Source: Megalobrama amblycephala | Lineage: Eukaryota; Chordata; Actinopteri; Cypriniformes; Xenocyprididae | Direction of reading: 5' to 3' | Assembly (NCBI RefSeq): GCF_018812025.1 | Contig: NC_063053.1 | Location: 14,674,623-14,738,622, forward strand | Length of the DNA stretch: 64,000 nt | Shown here: positions 58,276-64,000 of the stretch, one piece after another | Layout of the letters: every line of letters starts with the position of its first letter | Position numbering within the stretch: position 1 is the first letter of the stretch | Notes under the pieces: generated by a model | What the model was told of the DNA's origin: nothing | What the model saw: the letters and a program-made list of their open reading frames with translations, nothing else | The model's database searches: none | Position numbers and translations under genes: made by a program

Positions 58276-58401
58276 CTCTTGCCGCCAACAGAAAAGGCTC
58301 AGCCCCAAAAAAGTGCTCCAGTCCAGGTGTTGGAATATGGAGAGGCTATTGCTCGATTTAATTTCACTGGTGACACTGCTGTTGAAATGTCTTTCAGAAA
58401 G
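58276..58401 (+). CDS. sorbs1: sorbs1 exon, end of SH3-1, linker, start of SH3-2
   Basis: Encodes [42 protein letters not shown]. The first residues close SH3-1 and [10 protein letters not shown] begins SH3-2, nearly identical to human. Phase 0 both sides; donor GTAATT at 58402. The intron that follows interrupts SH3-2 in its RT/n-Src region and is where the fold-back repeat and tandem duplication occur. Confidence 0.97.
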
Positions 58402-58761
58402 GTAATTCACACTGTTTCAGCAATTTAGTGAAGCTTACTGTTTAGTCCAGCGATTACCACTGTTGATATCCGAACAAGATATAGAGAAATTAGTATTACT
58501 GTATGTTTTTATTTTAGAAATATGGAACGGAAATATGGAGTAGTCATTCAGTGTCCAGCAGCCTATTTTATTTAATTATGAGCTGAATTTAAAGCCAAAC
58601 GTGATGAAACAAGCCAGGTAGAAAGCGTTTAGAAAGGGAAAATAAAAAAATGAAGAAAATTAAGTTTTAAGGAAAACTTCGGCTAGTTGAATAAAAATAT
58701 GCTAAAGACTGCAGTGAATATAACTCATCAACAAGATGATTATAGATGCATGTGGATTCAC

Positions 58762-59463
58762 ATATGTATGGAAGAGGATTAGGGTCAAGCAATAATAAAA
58801 AAATAAAACCATCTCGAGATTAAAGTTGTTAAATTTCGAGAAAAAAGTCATTAAATTACGAGAACAAACTCGTTAAATTTCGAGAAAAATTCGAGATAAA
58901 ATGTTGAGAATAAAGTAATTAAATTACGTGAATAAACTCATTAAATTACGAGGAAAAAAGTCGTTAAATTACGAGAACAAATTCGTTAAATTACGAGAAT
59001 AAATTCGTTAATTTAATGACTTTATTCTCAACATTTTATCTCGACTTTTTTCTCGAAATTTAACGACATTTTTCTCATAATTTAACTAATTTGTTCTCGT
59101 AATTTAACGACTTTTTTCTCGTAATTTAATGACTTTATTCTCAACATTTTATCTCAACATTTTATCTCGACTTTTTTCTCGTAATTTAACGAGTTTATTC
59201 TCAACATTTTATCTCAACTTTTTTCTCGAAATTTAACAAGTTTTTTTCTCGTAAGTTAACGAGTTTATTCTCAACATTTTATCTCGACTTTTTTCTCGAA
59301 ATTTAACGAGTTTTTTTCTCGTAATTTAATGAGTTTATTCTCAACATTTTATCTTGACTTTTTCTCGAAATTTAACGAGTTTTTTCTCGAAATTTAACAA
59401 CTTTAATCTCGAGATAGTTTTATTTTTTATTATTGCTTGGCCCTAATCCTTTTCCATACATAT
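58762..59463. repeat. Fold-back palindrome with short-unit repeats
   Basis: Left arm begins ATATGTATGGAAGAGGATTA and contains GTCAAGCAATAATAAAAAAA; the right arm ends with the reverse complement (GCTTGGCCCTAATCCTTTTC, ATACATAT). Between are dozens of about 19-21-nt units of the type TTAAATTACGAGAACAAACT on the left and TCTCGTAATTTAACGACTTT on the right, so the whole 700 bp can fold into one long hairpin. No coding sequence is present. Confidence 0.9.
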
Positions 59464-60366
59464 ACTTTGCTTTGCAGATTTTGTTGCATGTAAATTAATA
59501 ATATGAGATTATGAATGTCAGAAAATGAAAAAAAAAATCTTATTTTTATAAATAAATATATGCATGTGTTTGTTGTCTGTTATGACTGCAGGAGTTAATT
59601 AATTCTTTTGTCTGCCTGTAGGGGGAGCGAATTCTTTTTTCGAGAAAAAAGTCATTAAATTACGAGAACAAACTCGTTAAATTTCGAGAAAAATTCGAGA
59701 TAAAATGTTGAGAATAAAGTAATTAAATTACGTGAATAAACTCATTAAATTACGAGGAAAAAAGTCGTTAAATTACGAGAACAAATTCGTTAAATTACGA
59801 GAATAAATTCGTTAATTTAATGACTTTATTCTCAACATTTTATCTCGACTTTTTTCTCGAAATTTAACGACATTTTTCTCATAATTTAACGAATTTGTTC
59901 TCGTAATTTAACGACTTTTTTCTCGTAATTTAATGACTTTATTCTCAACATTTTATCTCAACATTTTATCTCGACTTTTTTCTCGTAATTTAACGAGTTT
60001 ATTCTCAACATTTTATCTCGACTTTTTTCTCGAAATTTAACGAGTTTTTTTCTCGTAATTTAATGAGTTTATTCTCAACATTTTATCTTGACTTTTTCTC
60101 GAAATTTAACGAGTTTTTTCTCGAAATTTAACAACTTTAATCTCGAGATAGTTTTATTTTTTATTATTGCTTGGCCCTAATCCTTTTCCATACATATACT
60201 TTGCTTTGCAGATTTTGTTGCATGTAAATTAATAATATGAGATTATGAATGTCAGAAAATGAAAAAAAAAATCTTATTTTTATAAATAAATATATGCATG
60301 TGTTTGTTGTCTGTTATGACTGCAGGAGTTAATTAATTCTTTTGTCTGCCTGTAGGGGGAGCGAAT
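58837..60366. repeat. Tandem duplication covering palindrome and exon start
   Basis: Sequence from about 58837 through the intron end and the first 11 nt of the SH3-2 exon (to 59632) recurs at about 59641-60366. The 3' ends correspond at an offset of 734 bp (59622 with 60356) and the left ends at 804 bp, because copy 2 lacks one about 70-bp set of repeat units (near 59200-59280). The junction is GGGGAGCGAAT followed by a short T-rich filler (TCTTTTTT) at 59633-59640. Confidence 0.92.
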
Positions 60367-60550
60367 AACACTAATTCGCAGAGTAGATGAGAACTGGTAT
60401 GAAGGCAAAATTTCTGGCACTAACCGGCAGGGCATCTTCCCGGTCACCTATATAGAGGTGCACAAGAGACCCAGAGTGAAGAATGGAGTGGACTACCCTG
60501 ATCCCCCTATCAGCCAATCACCTCATCGGAGCACTAATGCCTCTCCACAG
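60356..60550 (+). CDS. sorbs1: sorbs1 exon, SH3-2 second half and tail
   Basis: Encodes [70 protein letters not shown] and [10 protein letters not shown] are canonical SH3 features and match human SORBS1 closely. Acceptor CTGCCTGTAG, donor GTAAAG at 60551; phase 0 on both sides. An identical acceptor plus 11 exon bases lies 734 bp upstream. Confidence 0.97.
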
Positions 60551-60747
60551 GTAAAGACCTGACAAAATCCATGGTCCTTGGATCATTTTTATTTATCTTA
60601 TATGAATTGCATTCATTTTCCCATTTATTTTTTATTTATTGATTATCTCATACAGTTGTTTTCACCATTTCACATCTACCTTTCCCCCTTCCTCTTTATT
60701 GTTTCCTCATTCATTCCTCCTGACACCTGGCCTTGCCCTTCAAAAAG

Positions 60748-61296
60748 CCCATTCGTAATCGGCTCACCACCTCCCCTCTCCCTCTCCCCCGGTCTCCCCG
60801 CCGCTCAATCTCTCCCGAGGTCCATGCAATCTCCAACGAGTGGATTTCTCTCACTGTGGGCGGAGTCAGCAGCAGCCCCCCAGCCGCACCCACTCCGCCC
60901 CTCCCCCCTCTGCCAAGCACTTCATACCGCTTAGGCGAATATCTGCCCCCTTCCATGTCAGCCAGTCCTGTGCCTCCCATCAGCGGCAGCCCCTACTGCA
61001 TCTCCCCCATGGCTTCTCCCTCCTCGTCTCCTTTACCCCCACCCTATCCACCCCGCCCCTGCTCGGCCACCCCGTTCCTCACCTTCACTCCACCTCAAGG
61101 CGAGGACTTCCTTCTTTCTCCACCATCTCCCCGCCTCTCCCGCAGCCTGAGTCCCTGTGGGGGTGCTGGGCTTGAGGGTTGGCTTACTAGGGGCAACAGG
61201 CTGGATCAAGAGTTTCAGGAAGGGGATGGGGCTGAAATAGACAGGGCTGGAAGCCTTCGCAAGGCTCCTTACAGCAGGAACAATAGCCCAGCAGAG
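60748..61296 (+). CDS. sorbs1: sorbs1 exon, Pro/Ser-rich (EVHAISNEWISLTVGG)
   Basis: A 183-codon exon in phase 0: PIRNRLTTSPLPLPRSPRRS, ISPEVHAISNEWISLTVGG, then proline/serine-rich sequence (TPPLPPLPST, PLPPPYPPRP) and a basic end RKAPYSRNNSPAE. The EVHAISNEWISLTVG motif matches human EMHAVTSEWISLTVG and TPPLPPLP also matches, confirming sorbs1. Acceptor TTCAAAAAG (ends 60747) is unusual, but the frame and similarity support it; donor GTATCT at 61297. It is optional in many mammalian isoforms. Frames on the other strand are shadows. Confidence 0.9.
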
Positions 61297-63530
61297 GTAT
61301 CTTCTGCATGGTGTGGTGTGTTTGTTTAAGGTGCCCATCATAAGGTGACTAAGCTCAAGGGAGATCACCGTTTCCACTGGCACGAGTTGTAGATCTAACA
61401 GGCTGCAATAGCGAACAATATCTGACCCATCTGGTTATGCTATTGAGTTATTAAATTCTATCACACTTTTGAGGCTTTCACGCTGTTAAGAGAAACACAG
61501 TTGAAAAGCAACAGCTGCATGAACCTAACATGATTAGCATGAAGCTTGGATAAATATTTTTTTTCTGTTGTCTATTGTGAAATTATGCATGTCTGATACA
61601 AATCTAGAGATAACAGTGCGTATACCGACTTGATTACCATGTCAAACTCAAATGGCACGTCGAAATGAAATAAAATTTAAGAGAAATGTAAAAATAATGG
61701 ATTTATTAAGACAATGCAATATGCTAATTTAGAAACAAAAAATTGTAATTAAATAAAAAAGAAGGTAAATTTTAGTTTAATTGTGCATCCTGAACCAAAC
61801 ATAAATTCTGTAATAAATCCTGCTACAACAGCCTTCACACCTTGCCAAAGTACACTTAGAAGGATGCATTGCTGTTGACTGTAGACCAGTGAAAGGATAT
61901 ATTCATTGATAATAAAATAAATAATACTTTGACTTTTAAAGCCACTTTCTATAATGATTTATTAGGAGGCTTTTCTTAGCGAATATTGATGTATGTGATT
62001 AATTGTGATTTACTTGATTAAACATATGTAATTAATCAAACTAAAAATATTGATTGGCAAACCTACTTTATTTTAGTAGTATTTGGTTAATTCTTTGTAA
62101 CTATTTGAAGAATTCCAGTATTTTATCTGTGTTCAAATGAAAATATGTTAGCTTATAAAAAGTTATGTTTAAAGTACCGTTCAAAAGTTTGGGGTCGGTA
62201 AGTTTTTATTTTATTATTTATTTTATTATTTTAATTTGAGCAAGGACACATTAAATTGATCAAAAGTGACAAAAAACTTTATACAAAAGATTTCTCTTTC
62301 AAATCAATTGAAATCAATCTTTTATTTTCTATTCAACAAATCCTAAATAAAAATGTGTCATGGATTGTATCACGATCAGCACAGCTGTTTTTAACATTGC
62401 TAATAATAGTAATAAATATTTCTTAAGCACCAAATCCGCACAGAATAATTGCTGAAGGATCATGTGACAGTGAAGACTATAGTAATGATGCTGAATATGA
62501 ACATGTCAATAGCCATCATAGGAATACATTACTTTTGAAAATATTTATTTTGAATTGAAGCCATGACTGGAGTATCTTATTGCTTTTATAAAACGGTTAC
62601 CACACAATACAAATATTAAAGCCAAAAATATGTATCAATGCAACTTTCATGAAATAAACTTTCACTAAAAGCTTTCCTTCCACCGGAAAAAATAGTCCCT
62701 GACCATGAACAGCAACAGAAGTTACATTATTACGCCATTAGATGGCGGGAAAGACTGTCTTTATGAGTGTGTCAGTCAGTAGTGAAGACTTTTACATTGA
62801 AAAGACTGAATTGTTGTGAACACGGAACAAGACGCAACTGACAAATGCTTTGACTAGCGCTGTCAGTCACGGGAAAACCCCTTAACTGTTAAAAGGACAA
62901 GATAATACATTTAAACAGATTTTTTATTATGAACATAGGACTGACTGAAGGAAAATGCTAAATCTGAATGTTGTGTAGTGATACACAGAACCGCTGGGTG
63001 AAGCGGTCATAGCCCTGTTTTATCGTGAATAAAACACAGCTATTGACCAATTAGAATCAAGGACAGGAACTAACTGTTTTATAATATACAGTAAAACATT
63101 TTTCAACAAATAAATGCAGCACAAGACACTTCTTTTAAAAACAAACAAAAAAAAAACTTAACAAACCCCAACTTTTGAATGCTAGTGTATAAGCTATATA
63201 TTTAAAATTATAAGCTATGCTAAAGACTATAGTGTGAAGGAGCATCCCAGCATGATTTGACACTGTTTTAATGATTGTTTGAAGTTTTATAGGAAATGTG
63301 TTGACTGCTACTAACTCACAGTCTTATTCCAGTTCATTATGTGTTTGATGTAATGTAAGGTTGTACTGGCGTCCTCTGCACAGAGGAAAAAATAAATGAA
63401 CTGATCATATGCTAACCGTACTGTTGTTTGTGCATACTTATTTCAAACTTGAACCCAGACCTCAGGGATGTACATGAACGTGTTTTAAAAAGAGGCAGAT
63501 GATTTCATTCATGTTCTTTTTTTTCCACAG
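61297..63530 (+). other. sorbs1 intron
   Basis: AT-rich; its second half is a long MITE-family copy (62171-63193). The first 860 bp hold nothing recognisable. Confidence 0.6.
62171..63193. repeat. MITE of the TTCAAAAGTTTG family, with GC-richer insert
   Basis: Left end AGTACCGTTCAAAAGTTTGG, right end CCAACTTTTGAATGCTAGTG, inverted to each other. The interior has GACACATTAAATTGATCAAA and a segment TTACGCCATTAGATGGCGGG not present in the shorter copies, so this is a longer member or a composite. Confidence 0.75.
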
Positions 63531-63629
63531 CCATTAAGAAATGATGTAGAATATTACGGGCGATCTTCAAGAAGTCCTGTCATGCTGTTTGACATCCAAG
63601 ACAACAACATGAATGCCAATTCATTCACG
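63531..63629 (+). CDS. sorbs1: sorbs1 exon (last in window)
   Basis: A 99-nt exon after TTTTTTTTCCACAG with donor GTAAAT at 63630, phase 0 both sides: PLRNDVEYYGRSSRSPVMLF, DIQDNNMNANSFT. The sequence is not one I can align confidently to human SORBS1, but splice signals, phase and position between the Pro-rich exon and the third SH3 are appropriate. Confidence 0.72.
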
Positions 63630-64000
63630 GTAAATTAATTTTCGTGACATTATAATTACTCTTAGATGCGCATAGTGCTGCATACTTCTTTCTTGATGTC
63701 ATTTGTATCGATTATGAATGGTGAATATGAGCAGTTTCATATTCTGTACTGACTGGCCCTTATCAGGCACATCACAGTCAATCATTAGGCTCATCTCAAT
63801 GTTTTATTTTATGTGATATCTAATCCTGAAACTCACCCACATAATGCATGACATCTCTGTGCCCTGCAAGTAAGCCTGTCCTATATGATTGTGGCATATG
63901 TTTCACTCCTTCCACATGCACTCACTCTGTTGTCTCACTCTTCCATGCTTATCCTCTGGACACTACCATCCCTTCCGGCTTTCCTGGTATTAATGGACAT
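63630..64000 (+). other. sorbs1 intron, cut by window edge
   Basis: No exon, repeat or RNA gene recognised in these 371 bases. The remaining sorbs1 exons, including the C-terminal SH3 domain, should lie to the right. Confidence 0.6.

Larger units (their letters stand above)
12100..64000 (+). other. sorbs1: sorbs1 (CAP/ponsin) gene, all but the 3' end
   Basis: Overview of the second gene. Exons between 27.3 and 63.6 kb encode, in order, the N-terminal block ending in KGAVTLRA, a VNPTIVLLQ block, the sorbin homology region (KDWYRNMFKQIHK, ENPYRPTY, WEPPDKKVDTRKYRAEPKS, ENEPWYRFFSEMDFG), the YKSVLEGGDIPLQGL block, a large central exon, a charged helix, SH3-1, SH3-2 and a Pro/Ser-rich region. 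This is the order in human SORBS1, a scaffold at focal adhesions and Z-discs that binds flotillin through the sorbin region and vinculin, Cbl and others through SH3 domains. Identity as sorbs1 rather than sorbs2/3 rests on the VNPTIVLLQ and EMHAVTSEWISLTVG-type segments. The third SH3 exon(s) lie right of 64000. Confidence 0.94.

Noticed and set aside
58801..60180. CRISPR-like array of short regular units
   Set aside because: Units are palindromic, lack unique spacers, and lie in a vertebrate intron; this is a fold-back repeat.
60711..61383. Minus-strand frames rich in Gly/Arg and an alternative + frame
   Set aside because: Complement or frame-shift of the proline-rich sorbs1 exon.
1..64000. 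tRNA, rRNA, microRNA or tRNA-derived SINE genes
   Set aside because: No cloverleaf box A/B pairs, rRNA segments or typical SINE heads were recognised on either strand by eye; covariance-model search would be needed to exclude them.

Overview
The window is vertebrate genomic DNA, almost certainly from a cyprinid (carp/zebrafish-type) fish. The evidence is short exons with GT-AG borders in long AT-rich introns, and many inverted-repeat DNA elements of types I know from cyprinid genomes (TTAA-flanked elements with AGGG(A/T)TAGTTCACCC ends, hAT-type CAGTGTTGGGG elements, GTGACCCTGG elements). There is no bacterial-type gene organisation. Two protein-coding genes lie head-to-tail on the + strand; most small open frames are chance or repeat-derived.

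Positions 1-9260 hold the 3' half of pik3ap1 (BCAP, the PI3-kinase adaptor). Eleven exons run from the ankyrin/helical region through YxxM PI3K-docking motifs, a conserved coiled block and a proline-rich tail to a stop at 8402-8404, followed by a 3' UTR. Positions 9261-12090 are intergenic and largely repeats.

From about 12.1 kb to the right edge lies sorbs1 (CAP/ponsin, the sorbin and SH3 adaptor). It has a GC-rich promoter and non-coding first exon near 12.1-12.27 kb, about 15 kb of 5' intron, then coding exons from 27.3 kb. In order these encode the N-terminal CKGKGAVTLRA block, the VNPTIVLLQ block, the sorbin homology region (32.2-39.1 kb), a linker, a large 1.3-kb probably alternative exon (53.4-54.8 kb), a charged helical linker, SH3-1 (57.9-58.3 kb), SH3-2 (58.3-60.5 kb) and a proline/serine-rich region. 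The third SH3 domain lies beyond the window. The exon junctions listed agree in phase, with two exceptions stated in the entries: the translation start is not resolved, and the end of the large exon is uncertain.

The most unusual points are: (1) a tandem duplication in the SH3-2 intron that copied the 3' splice site and the first 11 nt of the exon about 730 bp upstream, creating a decoy acceptor that leads to a stop; (2) a long fold-back satellite-like palindrome in the same intron; (3) a three-level nest of inverted-repeat elements whose innermost member carries a THAP-like zinc-finger fragment; (4) a recent 570-bp tandem duplication before the first recognised coding exon; (5) a possible internal promoter/start near 47.2-47.5 kb; and (6) apparent absence of a conserved sorbin-region block. 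I found no undescribed multi-gene system. Family identities and human comparisons come from memory, not database searches.
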